Below are positions 1-6,653 of a stretch of 14,666 bases of DNA, one piece after another. Each line of letters starts with the position of its first letter. Within the stretch, counting starts at the first letter, position 1. The DNA is from Anaerolineae bacterium (GTDB lineage Bacteria; Chloroflexota; Anaerolineae; Aggregatilineales; Phototrophicaceae). Position numbers and translations under genes: made by a program. The notes beneath the pieces were generated by a model. It did not search any database, was not told the origin of the DNA, and was given only the letters and a program-made list of their open reading frames with translations. Location of the stretch: the NCBI GenBank assembly GCA_028284565.1, contig JANQRM010000681.1, positions 1 through 14,666 of the forward strand. Direction: 5' to 3'.

Positions 1-479
1 TTTATGCCGATGAGGAGACAATACGCCTGCTCACTTCGATCAATGCCTATGTGATGAAAGGCAAACGTGCCGGAAACAATACCTTCCGCGATTTGTTTCA
101 TCAAGCTCTCTTGCTTGTTGAAGCCGAACCCAGAGAATCATTTGACTCGCTGAAAGAAGCCTTGTGTCAGCAGATTGTGTCACATGGGATAATTCAGATT
201 GGGCGGGGATGGCGTGTGCCTGTGATGAAAAAGCAGAACCTCATCGGTGGCGAGTTTTTTGTGGTCGGGAAGCCCTTCCGCATCAACGGGATTTCGATAC
301 CGGGCAAATGGGACAAAGCGGGCTGGCGCGTCACGATCAAAATGTATAAAGCGACTTCTGACTTGTTGGATGCCCTCGCTACCGAAATGCTCACTGACCG
401 ACGACGGGGCTATAACGCCGTCCTTCAACGCGCATTGGATTTGATATCCACGATATTCGACCAAGTGGTTGCGATGTAA
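1..479 (+). CDS. Hypothetical protein, 3' part only (5' end lies outside the window)
   Basis: The reading frame is open from the left edge (first full codon at base 3) to a TAA at 477-479, so this is the C-terminal 158 or so residues of a longer protein. The GTG-ATG pair at 51-56 could be read as a start, but the upstream codons (ending ..RLLTSINAYV) look like normal coding sequence and there is no ribosome binding site before 51. I therefore treat it as a fragment. I do not recognise the family. The visible part is soluble, mixed alpha/beta, with basic and aromatic residues (GRGWRVPV, KWDKAGWRV) and a helical C-terminus. It ends 44 bases before the preferred start of the TIR gene downstream, on the same strand, so co-transcription is possible. 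No function can be assigned from this part alone. Confidence 0.6.
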   Translation, partial: YADEETIRLLTSINAYVMKGKRAGNNTFRDLFHQALLLVEAEPRESFDSLKEALCQQIVSHGIIQIGRGWRVPVMKKQNLIGGEFFVVGKPFRINGISIPGKWDKAGWRVTIKMYKATSDLLDALATEMLTDRRRGYNAVLQRALDLISTIFDQVVAM

Positions 480-486
480 ACTGCTC

Positions 487-492
487 TATAAT
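487..492 (+). promoter_or_regulatory. Putative -10 element (TATAAT) upstream of the first small TIR gene
   Basis: TATAAT at 487-492 lies inside the 12-mer CTGCTCTATAAT (481-492). The same 12-mer occurs in inverse orientation at 4448-4459, upstream of the Uma2-like gene. The best -35 match 16 bases upstream (TGGTTG, 465-470) is weak. Transcription would start near 499, downstream of the ATG at 491, which favours the TTG at 524 as the true start. Inference from motif and position only. Confidence 0.4.
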
Positions 493-523
493 GGTACAAC
501 ACATCAATCGGAGTTACGCAACT

Positions 524-1255
524 TTGATAAAGAATCCACTTGACGATAAAATCCCCGAAGAGTTTGGCGACCAAGTGATTGCCTATGGTCGTGACTTGGC
601 GTATGGGGCGATGAATGGGCTGTGGAAGCCGACCTTTAGCTTTGCCATGAAGGGAGTCATTCACCTTTATGATCCGCATCCCGAAGCAGAAGCCATTTTC
701 AATGAGAAGTGGAATACCTTAGGCAACTTGGATGTCTATACGCAGTTGCTCGTCTCGTTGGGATATGCTGAGGAAGTTGAACATCGCTTCCGTCTGACGC
801 AAAATGCCTTTTCTCTGCTGGACAAACCCTTAAACCCACCTTCTGTTTTCATCTCCTACCGACGTTCGGAGAGTAGCGCCTTTGCCTTGGCTGTCGAAGC
901 CCGCTTGAAAAATGCAGGGGTGGACAATCCCTTTGTAGATAAGAACATCGTACCGGGTGATAAATGGAATAGCCTGTTGGAAGAAACTGTAAAGGACGCA
1001 GAATATTTCGTCTGTCTTGTGGGACCCACCACACTTGATTCGGTCAATGTACAGGAAGAGATTGAATGGGCGGAGCGATATGGCTGTCGAATCATTTCCA
1101 TATGGCACAACGGAGTCAATTCGCGGGATATTGCTGATAAAATCCCGCAAGTTTTCAATGACACACATCGAATCAAAGTGGATGTAGAAAGCGCGCTCCA
1201 CTACGAAATTGCCATCAGTCAATTGTTGAATGCGATGGGATACTCAACTTTTTAA
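524..1255 (+). CDS. Small TIR-domain protein with uncharacterised N-terminal domain (copy 1)
   Basis: This 243-residue protein probably cleaves NAD+ or makes a nucleotide signal through its C-terminal TIR domain (residues 106 to about 190). The domain opens with SVFISYRR (107-114), has a BB-loop-like PGDKW, and carries the likely catalytic Glu179 in a V-x-x-E-I-x-x-A context. Residues 1-102 form a separate helical domain (KIPEEFGDQ near its start, RLTQNAFSLL at its end) that I do not recognise; its end resembles a winged helix. The TTG at 524 is preferred over the in-frame ATG at 491. The protein then starts in step with its downstream paralogue (both read ..NPL..KIP[ED]EF), a GGAG lies at 510-513, and the ATG overlaps a TATAAT. 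If 491 is used the protein has 254 residues. No membrane segment is present, so it should be cytosolic. It forms an operon with the paralogue, 28 bases apart. TIR assignment is secure; the N-terminal role is unknown. Confidence 0.88.
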   Translation: MIKNPLDDKIPEEFGDQVIAYGRDLAYGAMNGLWKPTFSFAMKGVIHLYDPHPEAEAIFNEKWNTLGNLDVYTQLLVSLGYAEEVEHRFRLTQNAFSLLDKPLNPPSVFISYRRSESSAFALAVEARLKNAGVDNPFVDKNIVPGDKWNSLLEETVKDAEYFVCLVGPTTLDSVNVQEEIEWAERYGCRIISIWHNGVNSRDIADKIPQVFNDTHRIKVDVESALHYEIAISQLLNAMGYSTF

Positions 1256-1283
1256 AGATACTTCAGCAAATGAAGATAATCAA

Positions 1284-2072
1284 ATGACCGAATACAATCC
1301 TCTCCAAGAAAAAATCCCAGATGAATTCCTAGATCAAGTATACGATTTAGCGAGAGACTTAGCCTATGGCGTGGCTCAAGGCTGGTGGGACAAACATTTT
1401 ATTTATGTTTATGGTATAGAAAAGATTGAGTTCACTATCTTTAAGAACGGTCATCAAGGTGTGAAGCAATTTGAAAATAAATGGACAATGGAATTGTGGG
1501 ATTATTTTCATGAGTTGTTTAATCACGATTTCATCAAAGAAACCGAAGTAGGGAAAGGGTTAGACTGTCATCTTACCGAAGCAGGATTCTCCTTACTAAG
1601 ACAACCAACAATATCGCCAAGTGTTTTTATCTCCTGCGAAGGAAACCAAGGTTACCTTCTATGTTTATCGTTGGAAGAAAGGTTGTCTAAAAGACCTGTT
1701 AATAGCGCATCCATTACAAAATCTATAGAAACTGGGGATGATTGGCGAAAGCAATCAGAGATAGCAATAAAAGACGTTGATTATTTTCTGTGTCTTGTAG
1801 ATGAGAAGTCTATATATTCAGAAAGGGTATACCAAGAACTTGAATGGGCAGAGCTATATAGATGTCGTATTATTTTGATTTTGCATAATGACATGAATAT
1901 GATTAACATGCAGTCTGCACCGTCGTTATATCTGGAACACCAAATGTTCCAACTGCATCGAATGATTCCAGTGGATCAAGACCAAGATGCTTTAGAAAAT
2001 CGTCTATCTTTAATTCCTCTACTAAATATGATGGGATATGCAACTGACCCTTTCCCTTTGAAACACGATTGA
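1284..2072 (+). CDS. Small TIR-like protein, diverged AT-rich paralogue (copy 2)
   Basis: This 262-residue protein aligns with the preceding gene along its whole length: NPLQEKIPDEFLDQV, a shared RDLAYG, a C-terminal LLNMMGYAT matching LLNAMGYST, and TIR landmarks between them. The TIR-like part (about 112-200) starts SVFISCEG where the paralogue has SVFISYRR, so the usual YRR of the first motif is lost. Glu185 in V-Y-Q-E-L-E-W-A, the likely catalytic residue, remains, as does the GDxW of the loop. Sampled stretches are about 37% GC against about 47-50% for neighbours. The ATG at 1284 is chosen because it aligns with the paralogue's start and follows the stop at 1255; the ATG at 1230 would overlap the previous gene and add 18 unrelated residues. 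It may be a partner or regulator of copy 1, or a slowly decaying duplicate. Confidence 0.85.
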   Translation: MTEYNPLQEKIPDEFLDQVYDLARDLAYGVAQGWWDKHFIYVYGIEKIEFTIFKNGHQGVKQFENKWTMELWDYFHELFNHDFIKETEVGKGLDCHLTEAGFSLLRQPTISPSVFISCEGNQGYLLCLSLEERLSKRPVNSASITKSIETGDDWRKQSEIAIKDVDYFLCLVDEKSIYSERVYQELEWAELYRCRIILILHNDMNMINMQSAPSLYLEHQMFQLHRMIPVDQDQDALENRLSLIPLLNMMGYATDPFPLKHD

Positions 2073-2083
2073 AACAGAAACAG

Positions 2084-2102
2084 CAGTGATATCTGATTAC
2101 TG
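2084..2102. terminator. Weak hairpin between convergent genes
   Basis: CAGTGAT (2084-2090) and ATTACTG (2096-2102) pair over seven bases, with one G-T pair and a five-base loop. It lies in the 49-base gap between the stop codons of the TIR paralogue (+) and the potassium channel (-). On the minus strand it is followed by a T-rich tract (GCTGTTTCTGTTTC), so it could end the channel transcript. The stem is short and no clean T-run follows on the plus strand. Confidence 0.3.
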
Positions 2103-2121
2103 ACAATCTGAAATCTATCCT

Positions 2122-3180
2122 CTAACTCACATCATCTTCCATGTTGGCTTTTTCGAGGTCATAAACATTGTCGGGTTCGCCGATGACAATCAAAGTCGAG
2201 CCAGCTTCTAATTCAGTATGCGGGTTGGGTGAGATGACCATCTTGCCATTGGCATGTTTGATTCCCAAGATGGTGAGATTATGCACACGCCGTAAATCGC
2301 AAGTGGCAACCGTCTGCCCAGCCAAGTGTGATCCCTCCTGCACGGTAACTTGCCCCACTTCAATATTCAAATTATCTCCGAAATGGAAGATGTGACTCAA
2401 GAAGTCATTCACAGCTGGACGCAGGAGTGAGAGTGCCATCCGATGACCACCAATTTGGTAGGGATTAATAACTTCGTTTGCCCCTGCCCGACGCAACTTG
2501 CTCTCCGATTCATGTCGGACGGCTCGTGCAACGATATATAGCTTGGGATTGAGTTCATGTGCCGTGAGGACGGTCATGACATTACCAGCATCATTGCTCA
2601 GGGCGGCGACTAAGCCCTTTGCCCGTTCAACCTCAGCTTCCAGCATGATTTCGTCGGCGGTGGCATCCCCAATCAAATAGGGAATCCCTTGTTCTAGTAA
2701 TTCATCCGCAATCGTTTCATTAGAATCAATCACCACAAATGGTTCGCCGCGTGCGCGCAAATCCGCAACAATCTGCCGACCCATACGCCCATAACCACAA
2801 ACGATGTAGTGATTTTTGAGTTGATGTAATCGCTGATTCATACGGCGTTTCTCCAAGGAGGTCCAGAAAAGGGGACCTAAGAAAATACTAAAAGCGTTAC
2901 TGACGGCTACGGTTGTTACCCCAACACCCAGCATGATAAACAGCATGGTAAACGCACGACCTTCGGGTGTCAGTTCCTGAACCTCACCATAGCCAACGGT
3001 CGCCACCGTAATGACTGTCATGTACATCGCATCAATCGGGGTCATGTCTTCGATAACGATATAGCCGAGTGTCCCACACAGAATAAGGAAAGCCATCGCG
3101 CCCAAGGAATATTGAAAGCGACGAATCGGGTCATGGTCACGATTCAATGGAGCGGCGAGAAGGGAGAGCAGTCGGGACAT
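2122..3180 (-). CDS. Two-TM potassium channel with RCK (TrkA-N/TrkA-C) domains, MthK-like
   Basis: This 352-residue inner-membrane protein should form a tetrameric K+ channel gated by a cytoplasmic RCK ring. The first membrane helix is at about 24-43. A pore helix and the selectivity filter TVGYGE (61-66) follow, then the second helix at about 75-101. The RCK N-lobe begins at 123 with HYIVCGYGRMG (Rossmann GxGxxG at 129-134), the acidic residue Asp152 after the second strand (VVID) and GDAT (171-174). A TrkA-C-like lobe occupies about 270-345 (EGSHLAGQTV, GSTLIVIGEPD). Length and order are typical of two-TM RCK channels. The ATG at 3180 has no clear Shine-Dalgarno, but the start agrees with the domain order. 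It converges with the TIR pair and is the last of three minus-strand genes. A palindromic repeat lies between it and the gene upstream. Ion selectivity is secure from the filter; the RCK ligand cannot be read from sequence. Confidence 0.96.
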   Translation of the reverse strand: MSRLLSLLAAPLNRDHDPIRRFQYSLGAMAFLILCGTLGYIVIEDMTPIDAMYMTVITVATVGYGEVQELTPEGRAFTMLFIMLGVGVTTVAVSNAFSIFLGPLFWTSLEKRRMNQRLHQLKNHYIVCGYGRMGRQIVADLRARGEPFVVIDSNETIADELLEQGIPYLIGDATADEIMLEAEVERAKGLVAALSNDAGNVMTVLTAHELNPKLYIVARAVRHESESKLRRAGANEVINPYQIGGHRMALSLLRPAVNDFLSHIFHFGDNLNIEVGQVTVQEGSHLAGQTVATCDLRRVHNLTILGIKHANGKMVISPNPHTELEAGSTLIVIGEPDNVYDLEKANMEDDVS

Positions 3181-3220
3181 GGATGTAGGTCAGTTTAAGT
3201 TATCGTATTCAGAATTAAGC

Positions 3221-3248
3221 AGGGGCGTACAGCTGTACGCCCTTACAG
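3221..3248. repeat. Palindromic intergenic repeat, copy 1
   Basis: Bases 3223-3242 are a perfect 20-base palindrome (GGGCGTACAGCTGTACGCCC), continuing into TTACAG on the right. A related, slightly decayed copy is at 14061-14090. Both copies lie just 3' of the stop codon of a minus-strand gene and before the start of the next. Each also has the 10-mer CAGAATTAAG within a few bases of one edge. This fits a dispersed REP/MITE-like element that can form a hairpin in RNA and may act as a terminator or transcript stabiliser. Confidence 0.75.
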
Positions 3249-3314
3249 ATCATTCGATATTATTGGACGATTGATTACTTTGTCTAGCAATCATAATTCA
3301 GATTCATATAATAT

Positions 3315-3716
3315 TTAGTTCTCAATTTCACAGTATTCTAATGTACCTTCATACCACAGTATCCTAAAAATGGTTTCATCAGAGAATGTGACTTGAAGAT
3401 ACACTTCATCACCCCCTCTATTGGGAATGTGATCATCCCAATTATACCAAAGTATCTCAACTTCATATTCTTGATTCGTATTGTTGATAGATTGTGGAAT
3501 CGCTTTGAGGCAAGGGTAACCTGTTAGTAGCCCACAGAGCTGTTGTTGCTCTTCCTGTGTCGCATTCAGACATTGAATTACTTTTTCTGTGGCTTGTTCT
3601 TTTGGGTCGTAACTTCCCCAACTCTCAAGTAATTTATGCATTGCAAGTGTCGTGGATAGACAGATAAAGACAGATATCGCAATGATGAACAAATATTGCC
3701 ACTTAGCATTTGCCAT
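3315..3716 (-). CDS. Small membrane-anchored protein of unknown function
   Basis: This is a 133-residue protein with one hydrophobic N-terminal segment (about residues 7-27: YLFIIAISVFICLSTTLAM), either an uncleaved anchor or a signal peptide. A mostly exported domain with beta-rich features follows, ending in IFRILWYEGTLEYCEIEN. Five cysteines lie in the protein, four of them after the anchor (near residues 49, 61, 69 and 130). The ATG at 3716 is chosen because a strong AAGGAG (3724-3729) lies seven bases upstream and the membrane segment then starts near the N-terminus. An in-frame start at 3782 would add 22 residues and bury the anchor. The gene is AT-rich (about 35% in sampled stretches) compared with its flanks. 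I do not recognise the family. It lies between the Uma2-like gene and the potassium channel, all on the minus strand; there is no evidence that the three share a job. Confidence 0.72.
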   Translation of the reverse strand: MANAKWQYLFIIAISVFICLSTTLAMHKLLESWGSYDPKEQATEKVIQCLNATQEEQQQLCGLLTGYPCLKAIPQSINNTNQEYEVEILWYNWDDHIPNRGGDEVYLQVTFSDETIFRILWYEGTLEYCEIEN

Positions 3717-3723
3717 GAAGTTT

Positions 3724-3729
3724 CTCCTT
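3724..3729 (-). promoter_or_regulatory. Shine-Dalgarno AAGGAG that fixes the start of the small membrane protein
   Basis: The minus strand reads AAGGAG, seven bases before the ATG at 3716. It is the strongest ribosome binding site in the window and argues against the longer reading from 3782. Confidence 0.75.
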
Positions 3730-3783
3730 ATCCATCTATATCGTTGCAAATTCTTGCTTGACTCTACCCCAAAAGGAGACACG

Positions 3784-3801
3784 ATCCTGCTTAGACAGGA
3801 T
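3784..3801. terminator. Short hairpin downstream of the Uma2-like gene
   Basis: ATCCTG (3784-3789) and CAGGAT (3796-3801) form a perfect six-base stem with a six-base loop, 20 bases past the Uma2-like stop codon. On the minus strand no immediate T-run follows (CGTGTCTCC, then TTTT), so termination is only suggested. Confidence 0.3.
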
Positions 3802-3820
3802 ATTCTAAGGAAGTGACTAT

Positions 3821-4390
3821 TTAAGGTCGGAAGGTTTTGCGTTTAGGGATGATGTCATCTACTGGCATGGCAAACTCTGGTAGTACATCTTCGCCGCGTA
3901 AGGTATCGCCAAGGGTCAAGGGTTGTGGGGCGCGTTCCCGACAATAGACGACCACAGTTTGTGTATCGGGATAGATAAACCACATATAGCGTGTGCCAGC
4001 ACGGATATACTGTGCGGCGAGGTTTCGAATGTCTGTGTTCTTATGTTGTGGTGCAATGACTTCGACGGCAATATCTGGCGCGAAAGGGAGATACGAATAG
4101 GGATACTGAATATTTTGCCACTTGTATTTGCTGATGAACGCCGTGCGTGGTGAGCGAATGGTGTATTTACCTAAGCGAAAACCATTGTGACTTTCGACGA
4201 CTTCTCCAGCATCATTGGCTTCGGCATGATTGCGTAGAGTCGTTTCCATCCGCAAGCCGACAATTGAATAGCGAAAGGGGACATGAATCGCCTCAATCAC
4301 TTGCCCATTGTCAAGTTCATAGGGTTGAAATCCGTACTGACTCCAAAACTCGCTGACCGTTATTTTTTTACTTGGATTGGGTGTATCCAT
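3821..4390 (-). CDS. Uma2-family (DUF820) PD-(D/E)XK nuclease-like protein, degenerate
   Basis: This 189-residue protein follows the Uma2 plan: an N-terminal YELDNGQVIEA strand pair (24-34), then a helix. GFRLGKYTIRSPRTAFIS (70-87) is next, then PDIAVEVIAP (105-114), YIRAGTRYMWFIYPDTQTVVVY (128-149) and the closing DTLRGEDVLPEFAMPVDDI (162-180). Uma2 proteins have a restriction-endonuclease-like fold, are very numerous in Cyanobacteria and Chloroflexota, and mostly lack a proven role. Asp106 and Glu110 are present. The first P-D motif usual in the family reads P-R here (81-82), and the lysine usually found shortly before the Tyr at 128 is missing, so nuclease activity is doubtful. The ATG at 4390 has AAGG six bases upstream; an upstream TTG at 4438 has none. 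A TATAAT at 4448-4453 (minus) suggests its own promoter. The gene is divergent from the glycosyltransferase. Confidence 0.87.
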   Translation of the reverse strand: MDTPNPSKKITVSEFWSQYGFQPYELDNGQVIEAIHVPFRYSIVGLRMETTLRNHAEANDAGEVVESHNGFRLGKYTIRSPRTAFISKYKWQNIQYPYSYLPFAPDIAVEVIAPQHKNTDIRNLAAQYIRAGTRYMWFIYPDTQTVVVYCRERAPQPLTLGDTLRGEDVLPEFAMPVDDIIPKRKTFRP

Positions 4391-4447
4391 GATGTGCCTT
4401 GCAATACAATCAATATCCGCTGACAACACAATCACCAACTATCGACT

Positions 4448-4459
4448 ATTATAGAGCAG
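4448..4459 (-). promoter_or_regulatory. Putative -10 region (CTGCTCTATAAT) upstream of the Uma2-like gene
   Basis: On the minus strand the 12-mer CTGCTCTATAAT lies 57 bases before the ATG at 4390. It is identical to 481-492 upstream of the first small TIR gene. It would give a leader of about 50 bases and exclude a start at 4438. No convincing -35 is seen. Confidence 0.4.
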
Positions 4460-4475
4460 AATTATCAATTACGTA

Positions 4476-6434
4476 TTGGAACGATGGGTTATTGTGAATC
4501 GTCAGCCGACTTTCATTTTCGCGATCGTTAGTTTTTGTATCAGTGCGCTTGCATTCACTATTATTAGTGATGCCTTTTATGGATTGGTGCTTGCCATGGT
4601 GGGTTGGGTCATCTGGCTGTGGAAAGTCTGCGACGAGTCGCCAGAGCCACCCCTTTCATCTCAACTAGACAATCCCTTTACACACTGGCATGGTCTAGCT
4701 ATCGCAATTGCTCTACTTTGCTTCATTGCACTGGTCGAAATCAATACGGCGCACTGGAACATTGCCTTCCTGTCAGGTTTATCGTTACCCACTCAACTCA
4801 TCTTCTTCTTTGTTGGGGTATTTGGTGTCGTTTGGGGTTTAGGCGTAGGCAGTTACCAGAAGCAGTGGATCCCACAGATACGACACCTATCTTCACAATG
4901 GGAATGGCAATTCGTTTTCTTGCTCACCATTATTGGTTTTTTCTTGCGCGCGGCAGGACTCGATGAAACTTCGCGCTTCATGGTCGATGAACTGAATACC
5001 GTCTCCGGTGTGCTGGCATTGCGCGATGGCGAAGCGAATAATTTGTTATGGCAAATGTCTCGTAATATCATGCCCTATCCATGGCATTATGCCTATGCAC
5101 ATCACCTCGCGGTTGAACTCTTTGGTCGCTCTCTCTTCGGCTTGCGTGTAGTAGATGCCATGTTTGGTGCATTCAGTATCCCCTTGCTCTATCTACTCGC
5201 AAAAGCTCTTTTTGATAAAAAAACAGCGCAAGTTTCTGCATTGTTTGTTCTCACCTTTCCACTACATCTCCATCTGAGTCGGCTGGCACTCATCAATTTG
5301 TCAGATGGTGTGTTGATTGTCGGCATAATGGCGTTCTTCGTACGGGGATTTCGGCATGGTTCGCGGATGGACTTTGCACTCGCCGGACTATTTTGGGGAT
5401 TAACACAATATTTTTATGAAGGCGGACGACTGCTCATTACGCCTTTGGTTATTGTGAGTCTACTCGTGGGTTTGCTCTTCTGGCGGGATGTGCTTCGACG
5501 ACACTGGCGGGGAATTGTTGTGATGTTCATCGTAGCGTTGGGAATTAGCATACCGCTTTATATCACTTGGTCACTACTCGAATTCCCTATCGCCGGACGC
5601 ATGACAACTGTCGGCAGTAGCGGAGAGTACTGGCTCGCAGTCCTGTTGTCCGAAGTCGATTCGGGTTGGCTCGATACCCTCTATGACCAAATTGCCCGCG
5701 CCTTCCGCGTTTATGTCAATCTGCCTGACCAATCACTATTTTATGGTGGCGAGCTAGCGATGATCTTGCCCCCGCTGATACCTTTCTTTCTCGTTGGGAT
5801 TGCAGTGGTGCTTTCTCGCCGGCGGACACAAGCTCTCCTCATCTTATTACCTATCGTTGGTTATTCCTTATCCAACGGACTCTTCATCTTCAACCCGGCA
5901 CGTTATGCCCGTTATATCGGTGCAACGCCCTTTGTTGTCTTGCTGATTGCTATCGGCGTGGTCAGACTGTTTCAATCTTCCAAACCAAGCTGGCTCATAT
6001 GGACAGTCACTATTCTAATTGTCATCGGACAAGGGGTTTACTATTTTGTTCCGCATCTGACGCATTACAACATCCAATTCCGCGAAGGACGACCTTATCC
6101 CGATTATGAAGATGCCATGTTGCGATCAGTGGATTTTGTAGCAGGGACACAGATTCATGTAATCGCACCAGAGGGCTTGAACCAGAATGATGCTCAGACC
6201 TTCTTGCGCTTGTTTGTAGATGACATCACGGTCAATACAATTTATAGAGGAGAGTTTGATGAAACCTATCTTCAAGATTTGCCATCTAACATCGAGCATG
6301 TCTTTTACATCACACCAGACGATGGACGAAGTCGACACATCCTCAGGCAGACATATGGCGACTTGGCACCTCAAGTAAGTCCTTATACCAACTTGCCCAA
6401 CTCAACAACGATGGAAGCCTATGTTATTCCTTAG
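4476..6434 (+). CDS. Polytopic membrane glycosyltransferase, PMT/ArnT (GT-C) type
   Basis: This 652-residue protein probably transfers a sugar from a lipid-phosphate donor to a substrate on the outer face of the membrane. About a dozen hydrophobic segments run from residue 11 to about 525. The stretch DETSRFMVDELNTVSG (163-178) matches the first external loop of the dolichol-phosphate-mannose transferase-like family, with Asp171-Glu172 as the likely catalytic acidic pair. HHLAVELFGRSLFGLRVVDAMFG (about 208-230) is the typical following segment. The C-terminal 120 residues are a soluble domain outside the membrane. The N-terminal 140 residues form an extra multi-helix region before the catalytic loop. 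The start is uncertain: a TTG at 4476 gives the longest reading and a GTG at 4494 is the alternative; neither has a good Shine-Dalgarno, and the frame is closed by a TAG at 4452. Donor and acceptor cannot be read from sequence. The gene is divergent from the Uma2-like gene and is followed by the SRP RNA gene on the same strand. Confidence 0.9.
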   Translation: MERWVIVNRQPTFIFAIVSFCISALAFTIISDAFYGLVLAMVGWVIWLWKVCDESPEPPLSSQLDNPFTHWHGLAIAIALLCFIALVEINTAHWNIAFLSGLSLPTQLIFFFVGVFGVVWGLGVGSYQKQWIPQIRHLSSQWEWQFVFLLTIIGFFLRAAGLDETSRFMVDELNTVSGVLALRDGEANNLLWQMSRNIMPYPWHYAYAHHLAVELFGRSLFGLRVVDAMFGAFSIPLLYLLAKALFDKKTAQVSALFVLTFPLHLHLSRLALINLSDGVLIVGIMAFFVRGFRHGSRMDFALAGLFWGLTQYFYEGGRLLITPLVIVSLLVGLLFWRDVLRRHWRGIVVMFIVALGISIPLYITWSLLEFPIAGRMTTVGSSGEYWLAVLLSEVDSGWLDTLYDQIARAFRVYVNLPDQSLFYGGELAMILPPLIPFFLVGIAVVLSRRRTQALLILLPIVGYSLSNGLFIFNPARYARYIGATPFVVLLIAIGVVRLFQSSKPSWLIWTVTILIVIGQGVYYFVPHLTHYNIQFREGRPYPDYEDAMLRSVDFVAGTQIHVIAPEGLNQNDAQTFLRLFVDDITVNTIYRGEFDETYLQDLPSNIEHVFYITPDDGRSRHILRQTYGDLAPQVSPYTNLPNSTTMEAYVIP

Positions 6435-6470
6435 GGATGAAATATTAATACGATTCTGATGGTACAACCA

Positions 6471-6500
6471 TTGACGCAAGCAAGCCTCAAACCGTATACT
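6471..6500 (+). promoter_or_regulatory. Sigma-70-type promoter of the SRP RNA gene
   Basis: TTGACG (6471-6476) and TATACT (6495-6500) are separated by 18 bases, the best promoter match in the window. Transcription would start near 6507, about 25 bases before the predicted mature 5' end of the SRP RNA, leaving a short leader to be processed. Confidence 0.7.
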
Positions 6501-6532
6501 AAACATCTTAAAATAGTTCATCTTGACGGATA

Positions 6533-6627
6533 GTCGAGTCCCTGCGCGGCAGAACCTCCGAACCGTGTCAGGGCTTAACGGCAGCAGCACTAAGGAGTCT
6601 CTTCTGGGTGTCGTGGGGTCGCTCGGC
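6533..6627 (+). ncRNA. ffs: Bacterial small signal recognition particle RNA (4.5S type)
   Basis: This is the RNA core of the signal recognition particle, which binds Ffh and targets nascent membrane proteins. The apical domain is clear: GUGU (6565-6568) pairs with GCAC (6587-6590), enclosing the symmetric loop CAGG (6569-6572) / AGCA (6583-6586) that Ffh contacts. GCU/GGC then closes a tetraloop, UAAC (6576-6579). Below it CUCC (6556-6559) pairs with GGAG (6594-6597) across the asymmetric loop GAACC/UAA. CAGAA (6550-6554) pairs with UUCUG (6602-6606). GUCGAG (6533-6538) pairs with CUCGGC (6622-6627) to close the rod. The length of about 95 bases fits the small bacterial form without an Alu domain. 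The usual bacterial tetraloop is GGAA, so UAAC is a variant. A good promoter lies upstream and a short T-rich stretch (TTTCCTT) follows. It is convergent with the TIR-propeller gene, 26 bases away. Exact ends are estimates. Confidence 0.88.
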
Positions 6628-6653
6628 TTTCCTTCTGGGTGAACTGTTTTGCT

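Noticed and set aside
1230..1283. ATG at 1230 as the start of the second small TIR gene
   Set aside because: It overlaps the end of the first TIR gene, and its 18 extra residues have no match in the paralogue. The ATG at 1284 aligns with the paralogue's start.
3250..3314. AT-rich spacer with TATAAT-like words (3307-3312) and a small inverted repeat (TGATT/AATCA)
   Set aside because: The TATAAT faces the wrong way for the flanking minus-strand genes and has no -35. The inverted repeat is too short to be distinguished from chance.
3717..3782. A longer start (3782) for the small membrane protein
   Set aside because: The extra 22 residues contain no conserved feature and would move the membrane segment inward. 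AAGGAG sits at the right distance from the ATG at 3716.
4391..4438. TTG at 4438 as the start of the Uma2-like gene
   Set aside because: It lacks a ribosome binding site and lies only about 10 bases from the TATAAT. The ATG at 4390 has AAGG upstream and suits the family's length.
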